Shown piece by piece: positions 54,165 to 63,303 of a stretch of 64,000 nt of DNA; the first letter of the stretch is position 1; each line of letters opens with the position of its first letter. The notes beneath the pieces were generated by a model, which ran no database searches, was not told the DNA's origin, and was given only the letters and a program-made list of their open reading frames with translations. A program made the position numbers and the translations under genes. Source of the DNA: Bradyrhizobium sp. LTSP885 (GTDB taxonomy: Bacteria; Pseudomonadota; Alphaproteobacteria; Rhizobiales; Xanthobacteraceae); NCBI RefSeq assembly GCF_000938305.1, contig NZ_JYMT01000003.1, positions 62,001-126,000 on the forward strand. Reading direction: 5' to 3'.

Positions 54165-54974
54165 TTATTCGTTGCCGGGATTGAAGTCCTCGCTCGGCGC
54201 AGGCTGCGTGGCCAGTTCTGGACGCGGGCCGTTTGGACGGCGGCGACGGCGCGGGAAGCGCTCACCACGCTCGCTGCGTTCAGCGCCGCCAGTGCCTTCA
54301 AAGGCGCCACTGACCGGGGGCTGCGCGCCGCCGGTGATGAAGGACGGCAGGCGATCGACACCGCCGGCATCGGCCAGCACCGGCTGCGGCTGATTCGGCG
54401 GCTGCGGCGCCTGATACTGCGGCTGCGGACGATGCTCGCGTTCGCGGTGCTCGCGCGGCTGCTGCTCACGCGGTTGGTGATCACGCGGCTGGTGCTCGCG
54501 CGGCGGCTGTTGGTCGCGCTGGTAGAGCTGCTGGCCGTTTTCGCGCACGTAGGGCTGCGGCTGCTGCGGCACGAAGCCCGGCTCCTGGCCGAAGTTCGAA
54601 TAGCCGTCGCTATCGTCATCGCCGTCGTCGGACTGTGTCACCTCGCCGTCGGGACGCGGCGGTTGCTGATTCTGTCGGAATTGCTCCTGAGCGGTGGCAA
54701 TGATCCGGTAATAATGTTCGGCGTGCTGGTAGTAGTTCTCGGCGGCGACCGGATCGCCGGAGGAGCGCGCATCGCGAGCGAGCTGAACGTATTTTTCGGC
54801 AACGTGCGAGGCAGTGCCGCGGATCTTGATATCGGGTCCGTTCGATTCGTACACCCGTGTCAGGGGATTCTGGCCGCGCCGGTTATTATTATTGTTATTA
54901 TTATTGTTACTGCTGTTGTTATTGTTATTGTTATTGCGGTTGCGCATGCGCTTGTTGTTCTGACCGTTTCTCAT
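54165..54974 (-). CDS. DUF4167 domain protein with N-terminal poly-Asn tract
   Basis: A 269-residue protein with an unusual composition. Residues 12-31 are almost all Asn with a few Arg and Ser. The conserved DUF4167 domain follows (TRVYESNGPDIKIRGTASHV and AENYYQHAEHYYRI). The C-terminal half is low-complexity, rich in Gln, Arg, Pro, with QPREHQPRDHQPRE repeats. The family is alphaproteobacterial and often lies near prfA/prmC, as here, but function is unknown. RNA binding is plausible from the basic, disordered character; this is inference. Confidence 0.88.
   Translation of the reverse strand: MRNGQNNKRMRNRNNNNNNNSSNNNNNNNNNRRGQNPLTRVYESNGPDIKIRGTASHVAEKYVQLARDARSSGDPVAAENYYQHAEHYYRIIATAQEQFRQNQQPPRPDGEVTQSDDGDDDSDGYSNFGQEPGFVPQQPQPYVRENGQQLYQRDQQPPREHQPRDHQPREQQPREHREREHRPQPQYQAPQPPNQPQPVLADAGGVDRLPSFITGGAQPPVSGAFEGTGGAERSERGERFPRRRRRPNGPRPELATQPAPSEDFNPGNE
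54882..54941. repeat. AAT/AAC triplet tract encoding poly-Asn in the DUF4167 gene
   Basis: A run of GTT and ATT triplets on the plus strand, AAC and AAT codons for the DUF4167 protein, is strikingly AT-rich against the surrounding GC-rich coding DNA. Length variation by slippage would keep the frame. Confidence 0.85.
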
Positions 54975-55428
54975 ATGTCGCCTTTATTCCAGCCCTGAAG
55001 TTATCAGTTCATAGCCTCGTTCGCTTCGGCGCGCAGTTATGCGTGCGGAATCGTCGTACCGTCCAAATTGGCTTCAATGTCGCCGACCATCTCGTTCAGC
55101 AAAGTCGCGTTCAACAATGACGCGTTCCCCAACCGCCAGCGGGTCTCGCCGGCGACCAAATCATTCCGCCCGTCGAGACAGGCCCAGTTCTCTCGCATAA
55201 GTCTTCAAGCGCAATTACAGGCTTTCGTTCGCTTGGCGGTCGAGAGCAGCACAGCTCCGGCTATTGCGCTCAATGTGACCTGCGGTTTGGAACCTTTTGA
55301 TCGGCGGGCTCTCGCTCGAGAACCCTGGACACCACCCGTTCGCTACGGGGCCAGCACCGATGTTGTGGCCGGAACGTAGTCGTTCCCGGGGGATATTCCA
55401 AGAGGTTTTTTTGCGTTCCAATAGGACT
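54975..55428. other. 454-bp intergenic gap between the DUF4167 gene and prmC
   Basis: No gene is convincingly supported. Two open frames (68 codons minus strand, 103 codons plus strand) lack family similarity and good ribosome sites. The stretch should hold the DUF4167 promoter and a long 5' leader. It contains inverted bits such as CTCTCGCTCGAGA, but no known RNA motif was recognised. Confidence 0.5.
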
Positions 55429-56298
55429 TTATCGGGGCAACCGTCGGGCGGAAACCGCCCGCGGGATGCCCGCCAGGTCGGCTTTTGGCAGCCCGGTTGT
55501 GGTTAACCCGGCTGCCGTCATCAAGGCGTCAATGTCCCCGCTCTGGCCCTGGCCGGCCTCCACGACGAGGACGCCGTTGGGGGCCAGCAGGCCCGCGGAT
55601 TGCGCGATCAGCGCCCGGTAAGCATCGAGTCCGTCGGCGCCGCCGTCGAGCGCCGCGCGTGGGTCATGGACGCGCACCTCGGTGGCGAGACCGGCGATGT
55701 CGGCGGAGCGGATATAGGGTGGATTCGAGACGATCAGGTCCAGGGAGCCGGACAGGCCAGCGGCGTAATCGCAAGCGATGAACGTCGCACGATCGGCGAG
55801 CCCGAGCCGCGCGGCGTTCTCGCGTGCCATCGCAAGGGCGTCCGTCGAAATGTCGGTGCCGAAGCCCCGTGCGTTGGGCAGTTCGGACAGCAGCGCCAGC
55901 AGGATCGCGCCAGAGCCGGTGCCGAGATCGGCCAACCGCAGCGGACGATCGATCGCGCGGTCGGCGCGCAATAGCTCCAGCGCGCGCTCGACCACCGTCT
56001 CGGTATCGGGCCGCGGCACCAGCGTCGCGGCGGAGAGTTTCAGCGGCAGCCCCCAAAACTCACTGACGCCGAGAATGCGCGCCACCGGCTCGCCGGCGAG
56101 ACGGCGTTGCGCCAGGGCTTCCAGGTGGTCCGATTCGGCTGCGGTCAGGGTGCGATTCGCCGAAATGATCATGCCTGTCAGGTCAAGGCCGAGGGCGGTG
56201 CCGACCAGAAGCCGCGCATCGAGTTCGGCGGAGTCGTTGCCGGCGGCCTTGAGACGCACGGCGAGCGCGCGCCTGATGGCTTCGACCGTTTGGCTCAC
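55429..56298 (-). CDS. prmC: Peptide chain release factor N5-glutamine methyltransferase
   Basis: Methylates the Gln of the GGQ motif of release factors, raising termination efficiency. 289 residues. An N-terminal helical domain (about 1-85) is followed by the SAM domain with [19 protein letters not shown] and the catalytic NPPY in [13 protein letters not shown]. Its ATG overlaps the prfA stop by 4 bases, and RF1 is its substrate, a classic coupled pair. Confidence 0.95.
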   Translation of the reverse strand: MSQTVEAIRRALAVRLKAAGNDSAELDARLLVGTALGLDLTGMIISANRTLTAAESDHLEALAQRRLAGEPVARILGVSEFWGLPLKLSAATLVPRPDTETVVERALELLRADRAIDRPLRLADLGTGSGAILLALLSELPNARGFGTDISTDALAMARENAARLGLADRATFIACDYAAGLSGSLDLIVSNPPYIRSADIAGLATEVRVHDPRAALDGGADGLDAYRALIAQSAGLLAPNGVLVVEAGQGQSGDIDALMTAAGLTTTGLPKADLAGIPRAVSARRLPR

Positions 56299-57374
56299 GC
56301 CGCCGCACCTTGCGCCGCAAGCTGCGCGGCCTGGTGCTCGGTGGTGAGCGCGTCGATCAGTTCGCCGATCGCCTCGCCCGCGATCACCTGCGGCAATTTG
56401 TAAAGCGTCAGATTGATGCGGTGGTCGGTGACGCGGCCTTGCGGGAAGTTATAGGTGCGGATCCGCTCGCTGCGGTCGCCGGAGCCGACCTTCTCCTTGC
56501 GGTCGGCCGAACGCACGGCGTCGATGCGTTGCTGCTCGGCGTCATAGATGCGCGAGCGCAGGATGTTCATCGCCGACGCCCGATTCTTGTGCTGCGAGCG
56601 GCTGTCCTGCATCATCACGACGATGCCGGTCGGGATGTGGGTGATGCGGATCGCCGATTCGGTCTTGTTGACGTGCTGGCCGCCGGCGCCCTGCGCCCGC
56701 ATGGTCTCGATCCGCAAATCATCGCTCTTGATGTCGACGTCGACGTCCTCGACCTCCGGCAGCACCGCGACCGTTGCCGCCGAGGTGTGGATGCGGCCCT
56801 GCGTCTCGGTGTCGGGCACGCGCTGCACGCGGTGCACGCCGGATTCGAATTTCAGCTTGGCGAAGGCGCCGCGGCCCTGCACCTCGGCGATGATTTCCTT
56901 GTAGCCGCCGACGCTACCTTCGCTGGCCGAGATCACCTCGACCTTCCAGCCCTGCAAGGCCGCGAAGCGCTCATACATCCGGAACAGGTCGCCGGCGAAC
57001 AGCGAGGCCTCGTCGCCGCCAGTGCCGGCGCGGATTTCCAGCACCACGTTGCGGTCGTCCATGGCGTCCTTGGGCAACAGCGCGACGCGGATCTTCTGTC
57101 CGAGCTCGTCGATACGCGCCTGCAGGGTTTCGAGCTCGGCTTCCGCCATGCTGCGCATTTCGGGATCGACGGCCGGATCCGTCAGTAGCGCCTCGGTGTC
57201 GGCAAGCTCGCTGCGCGCAGCGCGATAAGCCTTCACCGCATCGATCAGCGGATTGAGCTCGGCAAGCTCGCGCGTGATCGCAACGTAGCGCTCGGAGTTC
57301 ACCTGGCCGAGCAGCTCGGCCTCCAGCGAGGCATGGTGGGCGAGCAGGATGTCGAGTTTGGCTTCGGGTAGCAT
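56295..57374 (-). CDS. prfA: Peptide chain release factor 1
   Basis: A 359-residue class I release factor recognising UAA and UAG. The peptidyl-tRNA hydrolysis motif is [17 protein letters not shown] with GGQ. The codon-recognition loop lies in [18 protein letters not shown], with the P-x-T tripeptide read as PDT. Domain order (N-terminal helical domain, then the superdomain) is complete. prmC follows with a 4-base overlap, and ptsP lies 54 bp upstream on the same strand, so a ptsP-prfA-prmC transcript is likely. Confidence 0.96.
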   Translation of the reverse strand: MLPEAKLDILLAHHASLEAELLGQVNSERYVAITRELAELNPLIDAVKAYRAARSELADTEALLTDPAVDPEMRSMAEAELETLQARIDELGQKIRVALLPKDAMDDRNVVLEIRAGTGGDEASLFAGDLFRMYERFAALQGWKVEVISASEGSVGGYKEIIAEVQGRGAFAKLKFESGVHRVQRVPDTETQGRIHTSAATVAVLPEVEDVDVDIKSDDLRIETMRAQGAGGQHVNKTESAIRITHIPTGIVVMMQDSRSQHKNRASAMNILRSRIYDAEQQRIDAVRSADRKEKVGSGDRSERIRTYNFPQGRVTDHRINLTLYKLPQVIAGEAIGELIDALTTEHQAAQLAAQGAAA

Positions 57375-57428
57375 GGCAGGTTCTCGAGTTGCAGAGGACG
57401 CAAGGTGGCTGAGGCGACGAGAGCGTCG

Positions 57429-59696
57429 CTACAAGGCCAGACCTTCGGCTTCTGCAAATTTCGTCAGTTGCTCGCGAATCGACACGCTGCCGGACGGCGC
57501 ATCGAGCAGCGGCTCGATCATCGTCGCGGCTTTTTTGGCGTCGAGGTCGAGGATCATCGCCTTGACCGGGCCGTGCGCGGTGGCCGACAGCGACAGCGAG
57601 CGATAGCCGAGCGCGATCAGCGCCAGCGCGCCGATCGGCTTCGACGCCATCTCGCCGCACAGCGACGCGCTCTTCTTCGCGGCCTGCGCCTTGCGCACGA
57701 TGTCGCGCAGCGCGCGCATGATCGGGGCCGACATGATGTCGAACCGTTCAGAGACCTTGGCGTTACCGCGGTCGACCGCGAACAGGAACTGGAACAGATC
57801 GTTGGAGCCGACCGAGACGAAGTCGACCTTCTTGAGGAGCTCGTCGAGCTGGTACAGCAGCGCCGGCACTTCCACCATGGTGCCGACGTCGATGCGCTCG
57901 GGCAGCGCGTGGCCATGCTGGCGCAGATAGGTCAGCTCGCGCTCGACGATCGCCTTGGCCTGGTCGAATTCGGCGACCTCGGAGATCATCGGGAACATGA
58001 TCTTCAGCGCGCGGCCGCCGCCGGCGCGCAGCAGCGCGCGGATCTGGCCGCGCAGCAGGCCGGGACGGTCGAGGCCGAGGCGGATCGCGCGCCAGCCGAG
58101 CGCGGGATTTTCCTCGACCACGGTCTCCATATAGGGCAGCGCCTTGTCGCCGCCGATATCAAGCGTGCGGAAGGTGACGGGCTTTGCGCCGGCCGCGTCG
58201 AGCACGGTGCGGTAGAGCTGAAGCTGGTCGCTACTGCGCGGCAGGCTAGGGCTCACCATGAACTGCAATTCGGTGCGGAACAGGCCGATGCCGGCGCTGC
58301 CGGTGTCGTCGATATGCGGCAGGTCGATGGTCAGGCCGGCATTGATCAGAAGCTCGATCGGCTGGCCGTCCTTGGTCACGCAGGGCTTGTCGCGCAGCTC
58401 CGAATATTGCGCCTGCCGCCGCGCCCGGAAACGGACGCGCTCGGCATAGGCCGATTCGATCTCGGCCGAGGGGCGGATATAAATCTCGCCCGAGGTGCCG
58501 TCGACGATGATGGCATCGCCGGGATCCGCGATACCAGGCGCATTCGGTATCTCGCCGACCGCGGGGATGCCGAGCGCACGCGCGACGATCGAGACGTGGG
58601 AATTCGCGGTGCCTTCCTCGAGCACGAGGCCGCGCAGCCGCGTGCGGTCGTAGTCGAGCAGCGCCGCGGGACCCATCGCGCGGGCGATCAGGATGGCATT
58701 GTCGGGCAACTGCTCGCGCGACGGCGCGTGATTCTGGCCGACCAGCTGCCGCATCAGGCGATGGCCGAGATCCTCGAGATCGTGCAGGCGGTCGCGCAGA
58801 TATGGATCGGTCGAGCGCAGCATGCGCGCGCGGGTGTCGGACTGCACGCGTTCGACGGCGGCCTCCGCGGTGAGGCCGGTGGCGACCGCCTCGTGCAGCT
58901 TGTGCGACCAGCCCTGGTCGTTGGCGAACATGCGGTAGGCTTCCAGCACCTCACGGTGCTCGCCGCCTTCGGCGACGTCGCCGCGCTCCAGCATGCGGTC
59001 GAGATCGGCGCGGAGGTTCGCCAGCGCGGTGTCGAGCCGCTTGATCTCCTTCGGCAGGTCCTCGGCGATGTAATTGGTGATGACGACGCGCGGCTCGTGC
59101 AGCACGACATGGCCGAGCGCGATGCCGTCGGAGAGGACTGCGCCGGTTTTGTGCAGCGAGTGCCGTGCCGCCGGCTCCGCGCCGGGCTGCGCCAGCGCGG
59201 CGAGCTCGCCCGAGGCGATCATCTCCGCCAGCACCATGGCGGTGGTCTGCAGCGCCTCGACCTCTTCCTCGACATAGGTGCGCTTGGCGCGATTCTGCAC
59301 CACCAGCACGCCGAGCGTGTTGCCGGCGCGCAGGATCGGCACGCCGAGGAACGAGTGGTAGATTTCTTCGCCGGTCTCCGGGCGGTACGAGAACGCCGGA
59401 TGGCTCTGCGCGTCGGACAGGTTCAGCGGCGTCGCCTCGCTGGCGACGAGGCCGACAAGGCCTTCATGCGCGCTCAGCACGGTGCGGTGCACGGCGTCGC
59501 GGTTCAGGCCCTCGGTGGCATATAATTCGAGCGTGGTGTCGACCCGCAGCACATAAGTCGAGCAGACCTCGGCCACCATGTTGGCCGCGATCAGCACCAC
59601 GATCTTGTCGAGGCGTTCCTGGGCGGAGACTTGCTCCGCCATGGTTTCGCGGAGCCGTCTCAACAGGACGCGGGGGCCTCCCGACGCGCTCCGCAT
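57429..59696 (-). CDS. ptsP: Phosphoenolpyruvate-protein phosphotransferase PtsP (enzyme I-Ntr)
   Basis: The first enzyme of the regulatory nitrogen PTS, phosphorylating NPr from PEP. 755 residues from the ATG at 59696, the family's usual size. Domains in order: GAF (about 20-165; ANMVAEVCSTYVL, SFLGVPILRAGNTLGVLVVQ), the EI N-terminal domain, the phosphohistidine swivel with EEGTANSHVSIVARALGIPAV (active His), and the PEP-binding barrel (GIGLFRTELQFM, VSVGSNDLFQFLFAVDR, SLCGEMAS with catalytic Cys). GAF domains of PtsP can sense glutamine. Longer open frames upstream are non-coding. glnD in the same window is another nitrogen sensor. Confidence 0.95.
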   Translation of the reverse strand: MRSASGGPRVLLRRLRETMAEQVSAQERLDKIVVLIAANMVAEVCSTYVLRVDTTLELYATEGLNRDAVHRTVLSAHEGLVGLVASEATPLNLSDAQSHPAFSYRPETGEEIYHSFLGVPILRAGNTLGVLVVQNRAKRTYVEEEVEALQTTAMVLAEMIASGELAALAQPGAEPAARHSLHKTGAVLSDGIALGHVVLHEPRVVITNYIAEDLPKEIKRLDTALANLRADLDRMLERGDVAEGGEHREVLEAYRMFANDQGWSHKLHEAVATGLTAEAAVERVQSDTRARMLRSTDPYLRDRLHDLEDLGHRLMRQLVGQNHAPSREQLPDNAILIARAMGPAALLDYDRTRLRGLVLEEGTANSHVSIVARALGIPAVGEIPNAPGIADPGDAIIVDGTSGEIYIRPSAEIESAYAERVRFRARRQAQYSELRDKPCVTKDGQPIELLINAGLTIDLPHIDDTGSAGIGLFRTELQFMVSPSLPRSSDQLQLYRTVLDAAGAKPVTFRTLDIGGDKALPYMETVVEENPALGWRAIRLGLDRPGLLRGQIRALLRAGGGRALKIMFPMISEVAEFDQAKAIVERELTYLRQHGHALPERIDVGTMVEVPALLYQLDELLKKVDFVSVGSNDLFQFLFAVDRGNAKVSERFDIMSAPIMRALRDIVRKAQAAKKSASLCGEMASKPIGALALIALGYRSLSLSATAHGPVKAMILDLDAKKAATMIEPLLDAPSGSVSIREQLTKFAEAEGLAL

Positions 59697-60025
59697 GTGC
59701 CTAAATCCTCCCCCGCAAGGCCGGCGTACCGAGGAACCGGCCGCTGGCGCAAAACGCGTCAAACCCGACAATTTTAGTGATTCGGCGTTGCCGCAAGCGC
59801 CGTTCTCCGCCGAATCAGGATCGCCAAAACTGTGGCACAGTTTGCGGCAGCCCACCTGACTGGCCGTATAGCCAATCGAGACTTGCTTTGCCAAGCAAAA
59901 CGCCTGCCAGTAGCAAATAACGTCTGCGTCAGCGCAATGCTGCGACCGCTAAGAGAAATTCTAACTCTGGGCTGCGGTTGCTGGAGACCGCTTGTTCCGA
60001 GTGTGAGGGGCCGGGGCCTTCTCCT

Positions 60026-60153
60026 CGTCATTCCGGGGCGCGCCTTTTGGCGCGAGCCCGGAATCCATCGGACCACAAGTCAGTCGGTGGAACGGATTCC
60101 GGGTTCTCGCTTCGCGAGCCCTCAGGTGCGCAATTGCGCACCGGGGAATGACG
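60026..60153. repeat. Intergenic palindromic repeat, CGTCATTCCGGGG family
   Basis: Arms CGTCATTCCGGGGCGCGCC and CCGGGGAATGACG, with an inserted GGTGCGCAATTGCGCACC palindrome. It occupies most of the 469-bp gap 59697-60165 between lysC and ptsP. The remaining 59697-60025 would hold the ptsP promoter, but no clear motif was identified there. Confidence 0.8.
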
Positions 60154-60165
60154 AGGGAGAGATAC

Positions 60166-61422
60166 CTACGCCTGATCGAGCCCGTACAGCGTGTGCAGCG
60201 TCCGCACCGCGAGTTCGGTGTAGGCGGCGTCGATCAGCACCGAGAACTTGATCTCGGAGGTGGTGATGGCGCGGATATTGATATTGCGCTCCGACAGTGC
60301 CTTGAAGGCCTTGGCCGCGACGCCGGCATGGCTGCGCATGCCGCTGCCGATCACCGAGACCTTGGCGACATCGGTCGCGGTGTCGAGCCGCTGATAGCCG
60401 ATCTTCGCCTTGGAGGAGGTAATGGTATCCTTGGCGCGGTTGTAGTCGGTGGCCGGAACGGTGAAGGTGAGGTCGGTGGTCTTGCCGTCCTCCGACACGT
60501 TCTGCACGATCATGTCGACATTGATATTGGCATCCGCGAGCGGCCCAAAGATCGAGGCGGCGACGCCCGGCTTGTCTTCGATCTGGCGCACGGAGATCTG
60601 GGCTTCGTCCTTGGAGAAGGCGATGCCGGTGACGACGTGGCTTTCCATGATTTCCTCCTCGCTGCAGATCAGCGTGCCCGGCGGCTGGTTGGCGTGCGGG
60701 TCGATATCCTCGGGCTTGTCGAAGCTGGAGCGAACGAAGATCGGCATGTTGTGCACCATGCCGAGTTCCACCGAACGGACCTGCAGCACCTTGGCGCCCT
60801 GCGAGGCCAGTTCCAGCATGTCTTCGAACGCGATCCGGTCGAGCCGGCGCGCCTTCGGCACCACCCGCGGGTCGGTGGTGTAGACGCCGTCGACGTCGGT
60901 ATAGATGTCGCAGCGGTCGGCATGCAGCGCGGCTGCGATCGCGACCGCCGAGGTGTCGGAGCCGCCGCGGCCGAGCGTGGTGATGCGGCCGGTCTGCGGG
61001 TTGATGCCCTGGAAGCCGGCGATCACGGCGACTTCCTTGCGGTCCTTGAATCGGCCGATGATCTCGGTGCCGTCGATGTCGAGGATGCGCGCCGAGGCGT
61101 GGGCGTCGGAGGTCTTGATCGGGATCTGCCAGCCCTGCCAGGAGCGCGCCTGGATGCCGATGCCCTGCAGCACAATCGCGAGCAGCCCGGAGGTGACCTG
61201 TTCGCCGGAGGCGACGATCGCGTCATATTCGCGCGCATCATGCATCGGCGAGGCGTCGGTGCACCAGGCCACCAGCTCGTTGGTCTTGCCGGACATCGCC
61301 GACACCACGACGGCGACCTCATGGCCGGCGTCGACCTCGCGCTTCACATGCTGCGCGACGTTGCGGATGCGATCGATATTGGCGACGGACGTACCGCCGA
61401 ATTTCATCACGAGGCGGCCCAT
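60166..61422 (-). CDS. lysC: Aspartate kinase
   Basis: Phosphorylates aspartate at the entry to lysine, threonine and methionine synthesis. 418 residues. The kinase domain opens with VMKFGGTSVANIDRI and has the GRGGSDTSAVAIAAAL motif. Two C-terminal ACT domains (around VTGIAFSKDEAQISVRQI and KVSVIGSGMRSHAGVAAK) provide feedback regulation by lysine/threonine. The length and layout fit the single-polypeptide or alpha-beta-overlapping type. It is upstream of ptsP on the same strand, separated by a 469-bp gap. Confidence 0.95.
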   Translation of the reverse strand: MGRLVMKFGGTSVANIDRIRNVAQHVKREVDAGHEVAVVVSAMSGKTNELVAWCTDASPMHDAREYDAIVASGEQVTSGLLAIVLQGIGIQARSWQGWQIPIKTSDAHASARILDIDGTEIIGRFKDRKEVAVIAGFQGINPQTGRITTLGRGGSDTSAVAIAAALHADRCDIYTDVDGVYTTDPRVVPKARRLDRIAFEDMLELASQGAKVLQVRSVELGMVHNMPIFVRSSFDKPEDIDPHANQPPGTLICSEEEIMESHVVTGIAFSKDEAQISVRQIEDKPGVAASIFGPLADANINVDMIVQNVSEDGKTTDLTFTVPATDYNRAKDTITSSKAKIGYQRLDTATDVAKVSVIGSGMRSHAGVAAKAFKALSERNINIRAITTSEIKFSVLIDAAYTELAVRTLHTLYGLDQA

Positions 61423-61541
61423 GACGACGCGTCTGTTCCCTTAAGAGGATAAGTAGGGTAACCCGCGCCGAAAACCGCAAGCGCAGGCACCGAAACGCGC
61501 GTATACATAGCGCCGCGCCCGGGGGCAAGCCGGTTCCTGCA

Positions 61542-61596
61542 GGTCTCTTATAGGTCTCCTGGGGGTCTCTTGTGGGGCTTTCGGGGGTCTTCCGGC
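61542..61596. repeat. Five-unit, 11-bp direct repeat in the lysC / PH-domain gene spacer
   Basis: Units start at 61542, 61553, 61564, 61575 and 61586: GGTCTCTTATA, GGTCTCCTGGG, GGTCTCTTGTG, GGGCTTTCGGG, GGTCTTCCGGC. The spacing is exactly 11 bp, close to one helical turn, so the GGTCTC cores would face nearly the same side of DNA. The array lies between divergent lysC and the gene at 61643. Confidence 0.8.
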
Positions 61597-61642
61597 CAGT
61601 TATGGGCGGGCTGTGGCGCGGCGGTAACTCGAGGCGGATGGT

Positions 61643-62110
61643 ATGGGGCGTTATATCGACGATATCCTGCAGCCTGGCGAAAAGGTGCTGTATTCGACCA
61701 ATGCGCACTGGGTGTTCTATTGGCCGGCGATCGTGGCCTGGATCGTGGCGGTGGCGCTTTTGATCGCCTCGCGCATAGTGACGGTGGACAGCCTCACGCT
61801 GGCGTGCCTTGCCTCTGCCGCGGTGGTGGCCATCGCAGCCCTGTACTGGTCCGCCACGGCCTGGTTCCACCGCTGGACCACCGAGACCGACGTGACCAAT
61901 CTTCGCGTCGTGCACAAAACCGGATTCATCAAGCGGCGGACCTTCGAGATGAGTCTCGACAAGGTCGAGAGCGTCGACGTCAACCAGAGCATTTTAGGGC
62001 GCATCCTGAACTACGGCGACGTCACCATCCGCGGCGTCGGCGAGGGCTTCGAGAATATCCGCACCATCGCCTCGCCGCTAGCGTTCCGCAGTTCGATCAC
62101 CGCGCGATAG
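61643..62110 (+). CDS. PH-domain (bacterial pleckstrin homology) membrane protein
   Basis: A 155-residue protein with two adjacent membrane segments (FYWPAIVAWIVAVALLIASR, and LTLACLASAAVVAIAALYW) and a C-terminal bPH_2 domain. That domain includes TETDVTNLRVVHKTGFIKRRTFEM and SVDVNQSILGRILNYGDVTIRG, the YdbS/bPH_2 pattern. Function is unknown; membrane-stress roles have been suggested for relatives. RBS GAGGCGG. ubiG follows 14 bp downstream. Confidence 0.85.
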   Translation: MGRYIDDILQPGEKVLYSTNAHWVFYWPAIVAWIVAVALLIASRIVTVDSLTLACLASAAVVAIAALYWSATAWFHRWTTETDVTNLRVVHKTGFIKRRTFEMSLDKVESVDVNQSILGRILNYGDVTIRGVGEGFENIRTIASPLAFRSSITAR

Positions 62111-62124
62111 GGGTGCGCGTAACC

Positions 62125-62895
62125 ATGGCCATGCAGACAAGTCTTTCCAATTCCTCCGCCAATTCCTCGGCCAGCTCGGTCGATCCGGCCGAAATCGCGA
62201 AATTCTCGAAACTGTCGGACGAGTGGTGGGATCCGCGCGGCAAGATGGCGCCGCTGCACAAGATCAATCCGCTGCGGCTGACCTATATCCGCGATGCCGC
62301 CTGCCGCAAGTTCGAGCGCAACGCCAAGAGCCTGAGCTGCCTGTCGGGTTTGCGCATACTCGACATCGGCTGCGGCGCCGGGCTGTTGTGCGAACCGTTC
62401 ACGCGGTTAGGGGCCCAGGTGATCGGAATCGATCCCTCCGTCAGCAACATCGCCGCAGCGAAACTGCATGCCGACAAGGGGCATCTGTCGATCGACTACC
62501 GCTGCACGACGCTGGAAGAGATGGACGTGCGCGAGCGCTTCGACATCGTGCTGGCGATGGAGGTGGTCGAGCACGTCGTCGACGTCGGCGCCTTCCTCAA
62601 GCGCTGCGCGGCGATGCTCAAGCCCGGCGGGCTGATGGTGGTCTCGACGCTGAACCGCAACTGGAAAAGCTTTGCGCTGGCGATCGTCGGCGCCGAATAT
62701 GTGCTGCGCTGGCTGCCCCGCGGCACCCATGAGTGGAGCAAGTTCGTCACCCCCGCCGAGCTCGAGCGCTATCTCGCCGATGTCAGCCTGACCATCACCG
62801 AGCAGGCCGGCGTGGTCTACAATCCGCTCGCCGACAAATGGAGCATCTCGTCCGACATGGACGTGAATTACATGGTGGTGGCGGAGGACGTGTAA
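62125..62895 (+). CDS. ubiG: Ubiquinone biosynthesis O-methyltransferase UbiG
   Basis: Carries out the O-methylation steps of ubiquinone synthesis. 256 residues. SAM motif I is LRILDIGCGAGLLCEPFTRLG, followed by ASVIGIDPS-like AQVIGIDPSVSNI. DEWWDPRGKMAPLHKINPLR at the N-terminus is diagnostic of UbiG, and GTHEWSKFVTPAEL near the C-terminus supports it. ATG 62125 is used; ATG 62131 is close. The Ser/Asn-rich first 20 residues are probably disordered. It is probably cotranscribed with the PH-domain gene. Confidence 0.94.
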   Translation: MAMQTSLSNSSANSSASSVDPAEIAKFSKLSDEWWDPRGKMAPLHKINPLRLTYIRDAACRKFERNAKSLSCLSGLRILDIGCGAGLLCEPFTRLGAQVIGIDPSVSNIAAAKLHADKGHLSIDYRCTTLEEMDVRERFDIVLAMEVVEHVVDVGAFLKRCAAMLKPGGLMVVSTLNRNWKSFALAIVGAEYVLRWLPRGTHEWSKFVTPAELERYLADVSLTITEQAGVVYNPLADKWSISSDMDVNYMVVAEDV

Positions 62896-62928
62896 CGTTG
62901 GCTTGCCAGCCCTGGCCACATAATCAGC

Positions 62929-62961
62929 GTCGTCCCTGCGAAAGCAGGGACCCATAACCAC
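62929..62961. repeat. Left inverted repeat flanking the GIY-YIG gene
   Basis: 33-bp palindromic element: hairpin GTCCCTGC-GAAA-GCAGGGAC preceded by GTC and followed by the tail CCATAACCAC. Compared with the inverted copy at 63304-63336 it differs at a single position. Confidence 0.9.
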
Positions 62962-62997
62962 CGGCCCATGTGATTGGGCAAGGTCCGCGTTCCGAGC

Positions 62998-63279
62998 ATG
63001 TATTACGTCTACATCCTCGCAAGCCGGCGCCATGGCACGCTATATATCGGCGTGACGAATTCCGTGCAGAAGAGGCTTGAGCAGCACAAGGCCGGCAAAG
63101 GTTCGTCATTTGTCAAAACCTACAGCGTCTATCGTCTCGTGCATGTAGAATCATATCAGCGCGCCGATGAAGCCATCGCGCGCGAGAAGCAGCTCACGAA
63201 GTGGAAGCGTGACTGGAAGATCGAATTGATCGAGCGCGATAATCCAGAGTGGCGTGATCTCAGCGATCTGCTTGTCTAG
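62998..63279 (+). CDS. GIY-YIG nuclease superfamily protein within a palindrome-flanked element
   Basis: A 93-residue, single-domain GIY-YIG endonuclease-like protein. The signature is YYVYILASRRHGTLYIGVTNSV (the GIY and YIG strands read as YVY and YIG). Next come the Arg of KRLEQHKAGKGSSF, the catalytic Glu candidate in DEAIAREKQLTKWKRDWK, and a basic C-terminus. It belongs to the short UPF0213/YhbQ-like group, which lacks a DNA-binding domain. ATG 62998 was chosen; an open TTG at 62974 would extend it by 8 residues. It sits 36 bp inside the left and 24 bp inside the right repeat copy, all within a 408-bp unit downstream of ubiG. Confidence 0.88.
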   Translation: MYYVYILASRRHGTLYIGVTNSVQKRLEQHKAGKGSSFVKTYSVYRLVHVESYQRADEAIAREKQLTKWKRDWKIELIERDNPEWRDLSDLLV

Positions 63280-63303
63280 CCAGCCCGCCACAAACCACTC
63301 CCT

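Noticed and set aside
55068-55379. 103-codon plus-strand frame in the spacer between the DUF4167 gene and prmC
   Set aside because: No ribosome binding site, no recognisable family, composition unlike neighbouring genes.
57405-59525. 706-codon plus-strand open frame opposite ptsP
   Set aside because: Antisense shadow of ptsP; no ribosome binding site or family match.
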